A DNA stretch of 64,000 nucleotides from an uncultured Ignavibacteriota bacterium (GTDB lineage Bacteria > Bacteroidota > Ignavibacteria > UBA10030 > UBA8401). The stretch lies in NCBI GenBank assembly GCA_903861125.1, contig CAIOTF010000017.1, positions 124,001 through 188,000 on the forward strand. The letters are read 5' to 3'. A program made the translations under genes and the position numbers. The notes beneath the pieces are model-generated. The model saw only the letters and a list, made by a program, of their open reading frames with translations. It was not told the DNA's origin and did not search any database. Positions 18,168 to 26,887 of the stretch are shown one piece after another. Position 1 is the first letter of the stretch. Each line of letters opens with the position of its first letter.

Positions 18168-19124
18168 ATGAAAAAAATTGGAATACTCTACGGACAGGAA
18201 AATACCTTTCCTCCGGCATTTATTGAACGGGTCAATGCAAAAAATGAACGGGACATTATCGCTGAATCTGTCACCATCGATAAAGTGATGCAAGGAGAAC
18301 CGACGGAATATGCCGTGATCATAGACCGCATCTCGCAGGACATACCGTTCTACCGCGCCTATCTGAAAAATGCCGCATTGAACGGTACAGCCGTTATCAA
18401 CAATCCGTTCTGGTGGAGTGCCGACGAAAAATTCTTTAACAACTGTCTGGCAACGAAGATCGGCGTTGCCGTTCCCAAAACAGTCATCCTTCCTTCAAAT
18501 CAGCATCCGCCAGATACAACTGAACGTTCGATGCGGAATCTTGCTTATCCTCTTAATTGGGAAGCAATCTTCCGTTACATCGGCTTTCCGGCATACTTCA
18601 AACCGTTCGCCGGCGGTGGCTGGAAAAATGTTTACAAAATTCACAACGCCGAACAATTCTTTAGGACCTACAACGAAACTGGCCAACTGGTGATGATGCT
18701 GCAGGAAGAGATAACATTCACGGAATATTTTCGCTGTTACAGTATTGATTGCAGAGATGTGCATATTATGCAGTACGAACCGCGCAATCCTCACAATATG
18801 CGCTACGTGAAGAATGGCCCTCCCGTTGCGCAGAAAATTATTGATACAGTAAAAAGCGGAGTCCTTTCGCTGAATGAATATCTTGGATATGATTTTAATA
18901 CAGTGGAATTTGCAATTCGTGACGGCATTCCGTACGCAATCGATTTCTGCAATCCAGCGCCGGATGCCGATATCAATTCCGTTGGTGAAGAAAATTTTGA
19001 ATGGATCGTGGAGGCAGCCTCCGCAATGGCGATTCGGAGGGCGAAAGTACACCGGGAGGGGAAAAATAATTTACGTTGGGGGACATTCGTCACGTCGTTT
19101 GCTTCGGGTAAAGGAATAGAATGA
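18168..19124 (+). CDS. ATP-grasp-type ligase (RimK-like), substrate unknown
   Basis: A 318-residue cytosolic protein with ATP-grasp features. The N-terminal part (1-100) resembles a pre-ATP-grasp domain. At 140-158 a strand with a Lys and a Gly-rich loop, FPAYFKPFAGGGWKNVYKI, matches the nucleotide-binding element. The metal-binding end is NTVEFAIRDGIPYAIDFCNPAPD (244-266), with Glu247, Asp259 and Asn262 as likely Mg ligands. ATP-grasp enzymes couple a carboxylate to an amine or thiol through an acyl-phosphate. The stop overlaps the ATG of the GCS2-like ligase (ATGA), and two more genes follow on the same strand. This points to a small-molecule or peptide ligase pathway, but no product can be named from sequence. 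Confidence 0.75.
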   Translation: MKKIGILYGQENTFPPAFIERVNAKNERDIIAESVTIDKVMQGEPTEYAVIIDRISQDIPFYRAYLKNAALNGTAVINNPFWWSADEKFFNNCLATKIGVAVPKTVILPSNQHPPDTTERSMRNLAYPLNWEAIFRYIGFPAYFKPFAGGGWKNVYKIHNAEQFFRTYNETGQLVMMLQEEITFTEYFRCYSIDCRDVHIMQYEPRNPHNMRYVKNGPPVAQKIIDTVKSGVLSLNEYLGYDFNTVEFAIRDGIPYAIDFCNPAPDADINSVGEENFEWIVEAASAMAIRRAKVHREGKNNLRWGTFVTSFASGKGIE

Positions 19125-20224
19125 AATCAAAATTGTTCACATTAGGAATTGAAGAAGAATTCCAGATTGTCGATCCCGTTTCGCGCGATCTGCGTTCGCA
19201 CATCGAGGAGATACTCGAAGAAGGAAAGATCATCCTCCGCGAGAATATCAAACCGGAGATGCATCAGTCCGTTGTGGAAGTAGGAACAGAGATTTGCGAG
19301 AATGTTCAGGATGCACGCCGTGAAGTAAAAAAATTGCGAAGCACGCTCGCTCAACTGGCACAGAAAAAAGATTTGAGGATTGCAGCTGCCGGAACACATC
19401 CTTTTGCTCGATGGGATGCGCAAAAGATCACCGACCATGCGCGGTACCACGAGATCGTAGAGGATATGCAGCAGGTGGCTCGCGCGAATCTGATCTTCGG
19501 TCTTCACGTGCATGTTGGCATGCCGGACCGTGAAACGGCCATTCATGTTATGAATACTGCACGGTATTTTCTTCCGCACATCTTCGCTTTATCGACCAAC
19601 TCGCCGTTCTGGATGGGGAATAACACCGGTTTCAAATCGTACCGGATCAAAATATTTGAACGCTTTCCGCGTACCGGCATTCCTGATATTTTCGAATCAT
19701 TATCGGACTACGAAGATTACATCAAACTGCTGATGAAGACGAAATGCATCGATAATCCGAAACGGATCTGGTGGGATATCCGGCTGCATCCGTTTTTCGA
19801 TACGATAGAATGGAGGGTGTGCGACATTCCGATGCGTGTGGACGAAACGATCGCGCTTGCGGCACTGATGCAGGCGGTCACTGCGAAACTGTATAAATTG
19901 TTCAAGAAGAATCTCGGTTTCCGTATCTATAAAACCCGATTATTGAACGAAAACCGCTGGCGCGCTGCACGGTATGGTGTTCAGGGAAAATTGATCGACT
20001 TTGGGAAACAGGAAGAGGTTCCGTTCACCAGTTTGGTTGATGAACTGCTTGAATTTGTCGATGATGAGATCGACGAACTGGGAAGCCGAAAAGAAGTGGA
20101 ATATGTTAAAGAGATCCTCGCCATGGGTACAGGGGCTGACCGTCAGTTGAAGGTATGGAACGAAACGAATGACATGAACGCCGTGGTCGATTTGATCATT
20201 AAAGAAACAACAATGGGATTATAG
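19121..20224 (+). CDS. Carboxylate-amine ligase, GCS2 / YbdK family
   Basis: A 367-residue cytosolic ATP-dependent amide ligase of the glutamate-cysteine ligase 2 superfamily. The N-terminal GIEEEFQIVDP (9-19) is the metal-binding strand of this fold. GLHVHVGMPDRETAI at about 127-141 and the WWDIRLHPFFDTIEWRVCD segment at about 216-235 are characteristic of the family. Length is typical (about 370). The E. coli relative YbdK has only weak gamma-glutamylcysteine ligase activity, and the natural substrates of most members are not known. It overlaps the ATP-grasp gene by 4 bases, so the two are probably made together. With the adjacent ligases, a di- or tripeptide-like product is plausible, but this is inference. 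Confidence 0.92.
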   Translation: MKSKLFTLGIEEEFQIVDPVSRDLRSHIEEILEEGKIILRENIKPEMHQSVVEVGTEICENVQDARREVKKLRSTLAQLAQKKDLRIAAAGTHPFARWDAQKITDHARYHEIVEDMQQVARANLIFGLHVHVGMPDRETAIHVMNTARYFLPHIFALSTNSPFWMGNNTGFKSYRIKIFERFPRTGIPDIFESLSDYEDYIKLLMKTKCIDNPKRIWWDIRLHPFFDTIEWRVCDIPMRVDETIALAALMQAVTAKLYKLFKKNLGFRIYKTRLLNENRWRAARYGVQGKLIDFGKQEEVPFTSLVDELLEFVDDEIDELGSRKEVEYVKEILAMGTGADRQLKVWNETNDMNAVVDLIIKETTMGL

Positions 20225-20294
20225 CAGGCTCATTTGTCGTTGCCGCGTTAACCATTTATTTTGTAATTCTAATATTGAGAAAGAGCATAATTGT

Positions 20295-21323
20295 TTGACT
20301 ACAGAAATTCGTTCCATTGAATTTGACACATCATTGAGTATGGGAGCGCGCAATGCTGTGCGCGATTGCCTTCGTTTACAGTCATCGGAACGGATTACCA
20401 TCATCACCGATAATGTATGTGCTGAAATTGCTGCATCTCTTGTTCACGAGGTGGAAAAGATAGGCTCGGAATACAGCGTATTTGTCATGGAGGAACATGC
20501 AGAACGTCCGTTGAAAGAAATGCCGCAGATCATCCTTGATGATCTTGGCCGCTCTCAGGTGAGCATTTTTGCCGCCATTACTCAGACCGGAGAACTCGGT
20601 TCCCGCATTCAGATGACAAGTATTGTCAACAAGAACAAGATCCGTCATGGGCACATGGTGAATATCAATAAGCAGATCATGATGGAAGGAATGTGCGCGG
20701 ACTTTCTTGAAGTGGACCGGATCAGCCAGCGACTAATAGAGAAAGCCATACGAACAAAAATCATAAAAGCGAAAACACCCGCAGGGACAGATATTACAGC
20801 CGAGTTTTCGCCGCATTTAAAATGGCTGAAGACGAGCGGCATCATCTCACCTGATAAATGGGGAAACCTTCCGGGGGGCGAGATATTCACTTCGCCGAAT
20901 AATTCAAATGGGATTTTTGTCGTTGACGGTGTTGTCGGAGATTATCTGTGCCAGAAGTGGGGCGATATCCAAAAGCATCCTCTGTTCATCGAGATCGTTG
21001 AGAACAGGATCAGATCGGTGGAATGTTCAAATAAAGAATTGTTAAAGGAATTTCTCGATTACACACACACCGATGAAAACAGCGACCGCGTCGGCGAATT
21101 CGCCATCGGAACGAACATCGCTTTGAAGAGCATTATCGGACATATTCTGCAGGACGAAAAATTTCCAGGTATTCATATCGCGTTTGGCCATCCGTACGCC
21201 GATCATACCGGACAAAATTGGATCTCCACAACACACATTGATTGTGTCGGCCGGAATTTCGATATCTGGATGGACGATGTGCAGGTGATGGAAAAAGGGA
21301 AGTTTATTTTTGAGAATTTCTAA
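20295..21323 (+). CDS. M29-family (aminopeptidase T-like) metallopeptidase
   Basis: A 342-residue predicted cytosolic two-metal peptidase of the thermophilic aminopeptidase (M29) family. All six expected metal or catalytic positions appear intact: Glu196 in NLPGGEIFTSP, Glu268 in VGEFAIGTN, His294 and Tyr301 in HIAFGHPYADH, and His314 with Asp316 in THIDCV. It is shorter than typical M29 enzymes (about 370-415), mainly at the N-terminus. The TTG start follows a GAGAAAGAG ribosome site. It sits 70 bases after the carboxylate-amine ligase, between two ATP-grasp-like genes. A role in trimming or recycling the product of those ligases is plausible, as gamma-glutamyl or dipeptide pathways often carry a hydrolase, but is not shown. 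Confidence 0.85.
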   Translation: MTTEIRSIEFDTSLSMGARNAVRDCLRLQSSERITIITDNVCAEIAASLVHEVEKIGSEYSVFVMEEHAERPLKEMPQIILDDLGRSQVSIFAAITQTGELGSRIQMTSIVNKNKIRHGHMVNINKQIMMEGMCADFLEVDRISQRLIEKAIRTKIIKAKTPAGTDITAEFSPHLKWLKTSGIISPDKWGNLPGGEIFTSPNNSNGIFVVDGVVGDYLCQKWGDIQKHPLFIEIVENRIRSVECSNKELLKEFLDYTHTDENSDRVGEFAIGTNIALKSIIGHILQDEKFPGIHIAFGHPYADHTGQNWISTTHIDCVGRNFDIWMDDVQVMEKGKFIFENF

Positions 21324-21374
21324 TCCCGCGTTTGAATCCGCGAAGCGACAATGTGTTGACGATGTTCATATATT

Positions 21375-22586
21375 ATGATTCCCGATATAAGAAAAAAAAT
21401 AAATTCAGAGTTTACGGATGCAAAATACAGTTCATTTATAAGTGAACTGAATACCACGTACAAATACGCCGTCGAATTCCGGCCGGCGGAAACCCCGGTG
21501 TTCCTGACCAAAGATGTTAAGCGTCAATTGGTGGAAGCGTGCAGCGATATCGTCGGACAACTGCAGACCGAACTGTTTAAAAACCATTCCTCTACCGCGA
21601 TACCGGAAGGTCTTTCGGTGCCGAACGAAACGCCTCATCCGGTATTCCTTCAGATTGATTTCGGTATCTGTACGGATGCACATGGAAACTTCATTCCGCA
21701 ATTGATAGAGCTTCAGGGATTTCCATCGCTGTATGGATATCAGGCGTTCCTAAATGATACGATCAGAAAACATTTCTCCATACCGCCGACGTACGGCGCA
21801 TCGTTCAACGGTTTTGTCAGGGAATCGTATGAAAAATTACTGCGCGAAGTGATCGTCGGAGATTCCGATCCGGCAAATGTCGTATTATTGGAGATCGAAC
21901 CGGAGAAACAAAAGACCCGAATCGATTTTGTTATCATGGAACGAATGCTCGGCATCCGGACGGTATGTCTGACAAAGGTATTAAAGCGCGGGAAACAATT
22001 GTTTTATTATGACGATGGAAAAGAGATCCGCATAGAACGGATCTATAACCGTGTTATTTTCGATGAATTGATACGGAAAAAAATCCGTTCTGAATTCACA
22101 TTAACAGATGATGTGGATGTTCATTGGGTCGGACATCCCAATTGGTATTTCCGCGTCAGTAAGCAGACTCTTCCATTGCTTCGGGGCAGGTATGTTCCGG
22201 AATGTCACTTCGTCCATGAATTGCATGAATATCCTTCAGACCTTCATAATTATGTTTTAAAGCCGCTCTATTCATTTGCCGGAATTGGTGTTGATGTTGA
22301 TGTGACAAAAGAAAAGCTGAACAGTTTGACGGATAAGTCGCAATATCTGCTCCAGCGCAAGGTGGAATATGCCGATCTAATTGCAACACCAAACGGGTAT
22401 GCAAAAGCAGAGGTCCGGATGATGTTCGTCTGGCCGGAAGGACCAAACTCCGTAGCAGCAGTGAACAAAGGGCCGATCCTTGTCAAGAATCTCGTCCGTT
22501 TAAGCAAAGGGAAAATGATGGGGGTCGATTTTAACAAGGACAAAACATGGGTTGGTTCAACCATTGCATACCACGAACCATTGTAA
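21375..22586 (+). CDS. Probable second ATP-grasp-like protein, substrate unknown
   Basis: A 403-residue cytosolic protein that I do not recognise by name. Two elements look like an ATP-grasp fold in permuted order. An acidic strand with LIELQGFPSLYGYQ at about 109-125 could supply Mg ligands. Later, VLKPLYSFAGIGVDVDVT (about 295-312) resembles the Lys plus Gly-rich nucleotide-binding loop, followed by LLQRKVEYADLI (about 325-336). Nucleotide-binding elements following the metal-binding strand suggest a circularly permuted ATP-grasp, as in glutathionylspermidine-synthase-like proteins. It starts 51 bases after the M29 gene and is the last of the four-gene cluster. The assignment rests on motif reading only. 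Confidence 0.55.
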   Translation: MIPDIRKKINSEFTDAKYSSFISELNTTYKYAVEFRPAETPVFLTKDVKRQLVEACSDIVGQLQTELFKNHSSTAIPEGLSVPNETPHPVFLQIDFGICTDAHGNFIPQLIELQGFPSLYGYQAFLNDTIRKHFSIPPTYGASFNGFVRESYEKLLREVIVGDSDPANVVLLEIEPEKQKTRIDFVIMERMLGIRTVCLTKVLKRGKQLFYYDDGKEIRIERIYNRVIFDELIRKKIRSEFTLTDDVDVHWVGHPNWYFRVSKQTLPLLRGRYVPECHFVHELHEYPSDLHNYVLKPLYSFAGIGVDVDVTKEKLNSLTDKSQYLLQRKVEYADLIATPNGYAKAEVRMMFVWPEGPNSVAAVNKGPILVKNLVRLSKGKMMGVDFNKDKTWVGSTIAYHEPL

Positions 22587-22593
22587 AAAAATC

Positions 22594-23187
22594 ATGCCAA
22601 AATCCAAAACTAAAAAAATATATGTTAAGCACATGGTGTGCGAACGTTGTATCCGTGTTGTACGCGAAGAACTTCAAAAATTCGGTCTTGATGTGCGTAC
22701 TGTTGAACTTGGCGAAGTTGAGGTTGTTCAAACTCCGCGGTCAAACGATATCAATTCGATCAAAAAGATACTTGAACAGAACGGGTTTGAACTGATCGAG
22801 GATAAAAATGCAAAGACCATTGAAGCGGTAAAGACAGCGATTATTCGTCTTGTGCATCATAACCACGATACGGAACCGATGAAACTGAAGTATTCTGAAT
22901 ATATTGCACAAAAAATCGGGAAGGACTATCACTCGATCAGCGCACTGTTTTCATCGGTTGAGAACGTGACAATAGAGCAATATATCATTAAGCAAAAGAT
23001 TGAACGGGTGAAAGAACTGCTAAAATACGATGATCGCTCGCTGAGTCAGATTGCAGAGATAATGGGGTACAGCAGTGTTCAGCATCTTTCCAATCAGTTC
23101 AAATCCGTTACAGGTTTTACTCCCGGTTCATTCAAAAGATTGAACCCGAAACATCAGCATCGTATTCCGCTCGATAAAGTACGGTAA
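22594..23187 (+). CDS. AraC-type transcriptional regulator with HMA-like CxxC N-terminus
   Basis: A 197-residue predicted copper or heavy-metal responsive regulator. The N-terminal 75 residues have the length and pattern of an HMA (ferredoxin-like) metal-binding domain, with the metal motif HMVCERC at about 13-19. The C-terminal half (about 90-190) is an AraC HTH_18 domain: the second helix-turn-helix reads RSLSQIAEIMGYSSVQHLSN, followed by the FKSVTGFTPGSFKR signature. The ATG at 22594 is preferred over an upstream ATG at 22552, which lies within the end of the previous gene. It directly precedes copZ-copA, so it most likely controls them. The regulator type is familiar to me beside copper exporters of Bacteroidota; direct metal sensing through CxxC is inference. 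Confidence 0.82.
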   Translation: MPKSKTKKIYVKHMVCERCIRVVREELQKFGLDVRTVELGEVEVVQTPRSNDINSIKKILEQNGFELIEDKNAKTIEAVKTAIIRLVHHNHDTEPMKLKYSEYIAQKIGKDYHSISALFSSVENVTIEQYIIKQKIERVKELLKYDDRSLSQIAEIMGYSSVQHLSNQFKSVTGFTPGSFKRLNPKHQHRIPLDKVR

Positions 23188-23204
23188 AAGAGTCCTTCCG
23201 AATT

Positions 23205-23232
23205 TTGCACAAAAATTTCCATAAAATATAAA
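23205..23232 (+). promoter_or_regulatory. Candidate promoter of copZ-copA
   Basis: TTGCAC at 23205-23210 and TATAAA at 23227-23232 are 16 bases apart and end 52 bases before the copZ-like ATG. It is the likely target region of the adjacent AraC-type regulator. No clear operator palindrome is visible. Confidence 0.45.
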
Positions 23233-23284
23233 GAATCAGTAGGGTTAACTGTGTACATTCTTGTCACCAATAAAAGGAGAAACA

Positions 23285-23494
23285 ATGAATACAAAAAAAT
23301 TAACAATTAACGGAATGAGCTGCGGTCATTGCGTTATGTCTCTTAAAAAAGAATTATCCAAAATGCAGGGCGTTACCATCAATATGGTGAGTATTGGTTC
23401 AGCCGAAGTGGTCGTCGATGAATCAACGGTAACGGATCTGGCGCTTCAGCATGCGGTTGAAGAAGCCGGATATTCTGTTACTTCTATTCAGTAA
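23285..23494 (+). CDS. copZ: CopZ-like heavy-metal-associated copper chaperone
   Basis: A 69-residue soluble HMA-domain protein that binds Cu(I) and delivers it to the exporter. The metal motif is GMSCGHC at residues 9-15, followed by a beta-alpha-beta-beta-alpha-beta pattern ending in EEAGYSVTSIQ, which is the complete length of one HMA domain. The ATG at 23285 follows AGGAG with 6 bases between; an upstream start at 23261 would lie across this ribosome site. It lies 49 bases before copA, with which it forms an operon. Confidence 0.92.
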   Translation: MNTKKLTINGMSCGHCVMSLKKELSKMQGVTINMVSIGSAEVVVDESTVTDLALQHAVEEAGYSVTSIQ

Positions 23495-23543
23495 AAAACT
23501 AAAATGACCGTTACCAAATTTCGGTCGTACATATAAGGAACAT

Positions 23544-25760
23544 ATGGAGACAAAGATCCAAACACTTTCGCTTCCTGTTGAAGGGATGACCTGCGCCAGT
23601 TGTGTGGCACGAGTGGAAAAAGTTCTAGCACGGATCGATGGTGTAGAAAAAGCCACGGTGAATCTTGCAACGGAAAAAGCGACGATACAATTCAAACCAT
23701 CTGTTGCCACGGCGGAGCAACTTGCGAAAGCGGTGGAAGAGGCGGGGTATAAGCTTGTGATTGACACTGTAAAGCCATCCGGTGATGCTTCGTCGTTGGA
23801 CAGCTATATAAAACTTAAGAAAGAATTCATCCTTAGCCTGATTTTTGCAGTGCCGGTAATCGTTCTGAGCATGATCAGTATGACCGGCTGGTTCGTGAAA
23901 ATATCTCCGTTGGGAATGCAGGAAGTGAATACACTTCTCTTTCTCGGTGCAACGGTCGTTATGGTCGTCTCCGGTAAGAGATTTTTCCTTATTGCATGGA
24001 AATTGGCGAAACATTTCGAAGCGGATATGAATACACTTGTTGCCGTCGGAACCGGTGTAGCATATCTTTTCAGCACCATCGTCGTATTGTTCCCGGACTG
24101 GCTTCCGGAAACGGTCGATGTGATGGATGTCTATTTTGATACGGCAGTTTCCATTATCACGCTGATCCTTCTTGGAAAAGTATTGGAAGCGCGTGCAAAG
24201 AAACGTGCATCGGATGCAATGCGAAATCTAATTTCCGTTCAGCCCAGAACCGCACGTGTGTTTCGGAACAATGAATATTCCGATATGGAGATCAACCATG
24301 TGGTAAAGAATGACATGATTCTTGTCCGTCCGGGAGAAAAAATTCCTGTTGACGGAATCATCGAAAAAGGTGAATCGTCGATCGATGAATCGATGATGAC
24401 GGGGGAAAGTATTCCGGTGCCGAAAAAGAAGGGGGATAGTGTTATCGGCGGCACAATCAACGCCATGGGGAGCATAGAATTTCGGGCAACGGCGGTCGGA
24501 AGCGATACCATGCTTGCACAGATCGTTCGTTTGGTTGAAGAAGCGCAAGGTTCAAAGGCGCCGATTCAATCGCTTGCAGATACGATCGCATCGGTTTTTG
24601 TTCCGGTTGTCATCGGAATTTCTCTTCTCACGTTCACGCTGGGTATGGTTGTGTGGAATTTGGAATTTTCATCCGCCATGATCCATGCGATCGCCGTTTT
24701 GATCATCGCCTGCCCGTGTGCTCTTGGACTTGCCACACCGACGGCGATTATGGTCGGAACAGGCCGCGGTGCATCTTCAGGAATATTGATTAAGAATGCA
24801 GAAAGTCTTGAACGGGCCGGTTCGATTACCACCGTAGTTTTTGATAAGACCGGCACGATCACGGAGGGGAAACCATCTGTCACGGATCTTTTTCTGTTCA
24901 ATGATTGCAGCAGAGAAGAGTTGATGATGCTTGCTGCATCGGTTGAACATAAATCAGAACACCCGCTTTCGAAAGCGATTGTTGAATATGCAGAAGCGAA
25001 TAATATCTCTCTGCAGCCTGTTGATTCATTTCTGGCGAATCCGGGATATGGCATTACCGGAAAGGTGGATGGGAAAAATATCGTGATCGGAAAAGAGGAG
25101 ATCATGCGCGAGTCGTTGGTGAATATTACTGCCGCCGAACAGACGGTTGCACGTCTGCAGCAGGATGGGAAGACGGTGGTGTTTGTGGGAGTAAACCGAA
25201 AACTGGCCGGAGTAATTGCCGTTGCTGATACGCTCCGTGAATCATCAAAAGAAGCAGTTCGAACTCTTCAGCAGATGCATATCAACATTGTGCTGCTGAC
25301 AGGCGATAATAAAACTACGGCGGAATCAATTGCAAAAAAAGTGGGGATCACTACGGTGGTTGCCAATGTGTCGCCTAAAGACAAAGCAGAATATATTAAA
25401 CAGCTGCAGGAAAAGAATGAGATCGTCGCAATGGTCGGAGACGGTATCAATGATGCACCGGCGCTTGCACAGGCGAATGTCAGTCTGGCAATGGCTTCCG
25501 GTACCGATGTAGCGCTGGAAACCGCTGATGTTGCATTGATGCGCCATGATTTGACAGCTGTGGTGAGAGCCATAACATTATCACGCAGAACCATCCGCAC
25601 GATCAAAGAAAATCTTTTTTGGGCATTTATCTATAACGTAGTCGGCATACCGCTTGCAGCGTTCGGAATGCTGAATCCGACATTTGCCGCCGGGGCGATG
25701 GCATTCAGTTCGGTGAGTGTGATAAGTAATTCTCTGAGGTTGAAAACAAAAAAAATATGA
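23544..25760 (+). CDS. copA: Copper-translocating P1B-type ATPase CopA
   Basis: A 738-residue inner-membrane ATPase exporting Cu(I) from the cytosol. One N-terminal HMA domain carries GMTCASC (14-20). Membrane segments begin at about 90. The motifs of the family are all present: TGES actuator loop ([10 protein letters not shown]), the CPC ion site in [13 protein letters not shown] (about 390), DKTGTITEG with the phosphorylated Asp (about 434), the HP pair in SEHPLSKAI, and [12 protein letters not shown] (about 632). The CPC motif and length mark the Cu+ subgroup (P1B-1). The neighbouring chaperone and AraC-type regulator complete a copper-tolerance unit. No terminator is visible in the 62 bases before the convergent DUF1801 gene. 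Confidence 0.97.
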   Translation: METKIQTLSLPVEGMTCASCVARVEKVLARIDGVEKATVNLATEKATIQFKPSVATAEQLAKAVEEAGYKLVIDTVKPSGDASSLDSYIKLKKEFILSLIFAVPVIVLSMISMTGWFVKISPLGMQEVNTLLFLGATVVMVVSGKRFFLIAWKLAKHFEADMNTLVAVGTGVAYLFSTIVVLFPDWLPETVDVMDVYFDTAVSIITLILLGKVLEARAKKRASDAMRNLISVQPRTARVFRNNEYSDMEINHVVKNDMILVRPGEKIPVDGIIEKGESSIDESMMTGESIPVPKKKGDSVIGGTINAMGSIEFRATAVGSDTMLAQIVRLVEEAQGSKAPIQSLADTIASVFVPVVIGISLLTFTLGMVVWNLEFSSAMIHAIAVLIIACPCALGLATPTAIMVGTGRGASSGILIKNAESLERAGSITTVVFDKTGTITEGKPSVTDLFLFNDCSREELMMLAASVEHKSEHPLSKAIVEYAEANNISLQPVDSFLANPGYGITGKVDGKNIVIGKEEIMRESLVNITAAEQTVARLQQDGKTVVFVGVNRKLAGVIAVADTLRESSKEAVRTLQQMHINIVLLTGDNKTTAESIAKKVGITTVVANVSPKDKAEYIKQLQEKNEIVAMVGDGINDAPALAQANVSLAMASGTDVALETADVALMRHDLTAVVRAITLSRRTIRTIKENLFWAFIYNVVGIPLAAFGMLNPTFAAGAMAFSSVSVISNSLRLKTKKI

Positions 25761-25822
25761 ATATAAAAAATTTATGTTAATGTCTGCGGGATTCAATCTC
25801 CTGCAGCACATTGCTGATAGCG

Positions 25823-26209
25823 TTACAGAAATGGCAAGGTATCTCTCTTCAATTCATTCAACAGCACCGCTTCAATAAGATATTCTTTCAGAAGACGTTT
25901 TTTTATATCGGACGCTCGTCTGATCTCTATGTGTCTGATGTTTTTCAAATCCTTTCCGGAAAATATTCCGCTTTCATCGGACATTAAATATCCTTTAGCA
26001 AAACCTATATACATTCCGTCTTTTTTCTTCAATGGACTAAGGTAGCAGAGAAGCCCCTTTCTTGAGTAAAAAGGGACAGTATATTTGATCGTTTCCTCAG
26101 CATCTGGGATTACCTTCCGTATAATGTCGCGTACTTCCGACATGAGAATGGAAATGTGAGGTGGACTTTGCAGAAGGTATGCGTCAACATCTACGGCTCG
26201 TATTGCCAT
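25823..26209 (-). CDS. DUF1801 (YdhG-like) small protein
   Basis: A 128-residue cytosolic protein of the DUF1801 / YdhG family (PF08818). The family pattern is visible: VDAYLLQSPPHISILMSEVRDIIRKVIPDAEETIKYTVPFY..., then a strand pair ending YIGFAKG, and a basic IEIRRASDI segment near the end. Members have been proposed as iron chaperones by similarity to frataxin-like folds, but the function is not firmly known. It starts 19 bases after ruvA ends and is probably the last gene of the minus-strand block. Confidence 0.85.
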   Translation of the reverse strand: MAIRAVDVDAYLLQSPPHISILMSEVRDIIRKVIPDAEETIKYTVPFYSRKGLLCYLSPLKKKDGMYIGFAKGYLMSDESGIFSGKDLKNIRHIEIRRASDIKKRLLKEYLIEAVLLNELKRDTLPFL

Positions 26210-26228
26210 GGGATCGATGGGTGGAAAA

Positions 26229-26831
26229 TTATTTTGAGGAGTATTGCAGAGCGCGTTTAATCAGTTCTTCAATGGAGATCGTTTTTCCATTTGTATCGTT
26301 CAGTACGCCGCGAAGTGATTGTTCTGCCTTTTCCCGCGAGAAGCCGAGCGATATCAGTGCAGTCAATGCTTCGGACCGTATCGAAGCGCCGGTATTCGGC
26401 AAATCGATTATTTTTTCGGATCCTTCCATCTTTGCAACTTTATCCTTCAGTTCAAGAACCATTCTCTCGGCAGTTTTTTTCCCGACGCCGGGTATTGCGG
26501 TTAATGTAGAGATCGCACCGACCGCTATTGTTCTGACGAGTTCATCCGTGCGGATTCCCGAGAGAATAGTTTGCGCCATTTTTGGTCCGATTCCGGAGAC
26601 TCCAATCAGAAGACGGAACATCTCCCGTTCAGTTTCCGTTGCAAATCCGTACAACAGCTGAGCATCTTCGCGGATATGATGATGCGTAAGAATTTGCACT
26701 TCAGTATTGATCTCCGGCAGTTGTTCGTACGTGGAAAGGGAGATGTTAACGGAATATCCCAATCCCGCAATATCAATAATGATCTCGGTGGGAGATTTTT
26801 TTGTCAGGATTCCTTTAAGGTATGAGATCAT
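26229..26831 (-). CDS. ruvA: Holliday junction branch-migration protein RuvA
   Basis: A 200-residue cytosolic DNA-binding subunit of the RuvABC complex. The N-terminal OB-fold begins MISYLKGILTKKSPTEIIIDIAGLGY. The tandem helix-hairpin-helix motifs are GVSGIGPKMAQTILS and AIPGVGKKTAERMVLELKDKV (about 70-130). A C-terminal UBA-like domain that contacts RuvB (LGFSREKAEQSL) follows a short linker. An open frame extends 38 codons upstream into the ruvC end, but the ATG at 26831 gives the standard RuvA N-terminus. It follows ruvC by 56 bases; no ruvB is in the window. Confidence 0.97.
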   Translation of the reverse strand: MISYLKGILTKKSPTEIIIDIAGLGYSVNISLSTYEQLPEINTEVQILTHHHIREDAQLLYGFATETEREMFRLLIGVSGIGPKMAQTILSGIRTDELVRTIAVGAISTLTAIPGVGKKTAERMVLELKDKVAKMEGSEKIIDLPNTGASIRSEALTALISLGFSREKAEQSLRGVLNDTNGKTISIEELIKRALQYSSK

Positions 26832-26887
26832 GAGATTATTATTGGCAATGCAATGGCACGATGTTCCGTTTTGATGTAATGCCGCTT

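Noticed and set aside
18495-19052. Minus-strand 185-codon open frame
   Set aside because: It lies fully antisense to the ATP-grasp gene and shows no recognisable domain; the plus frame has clear motifs.
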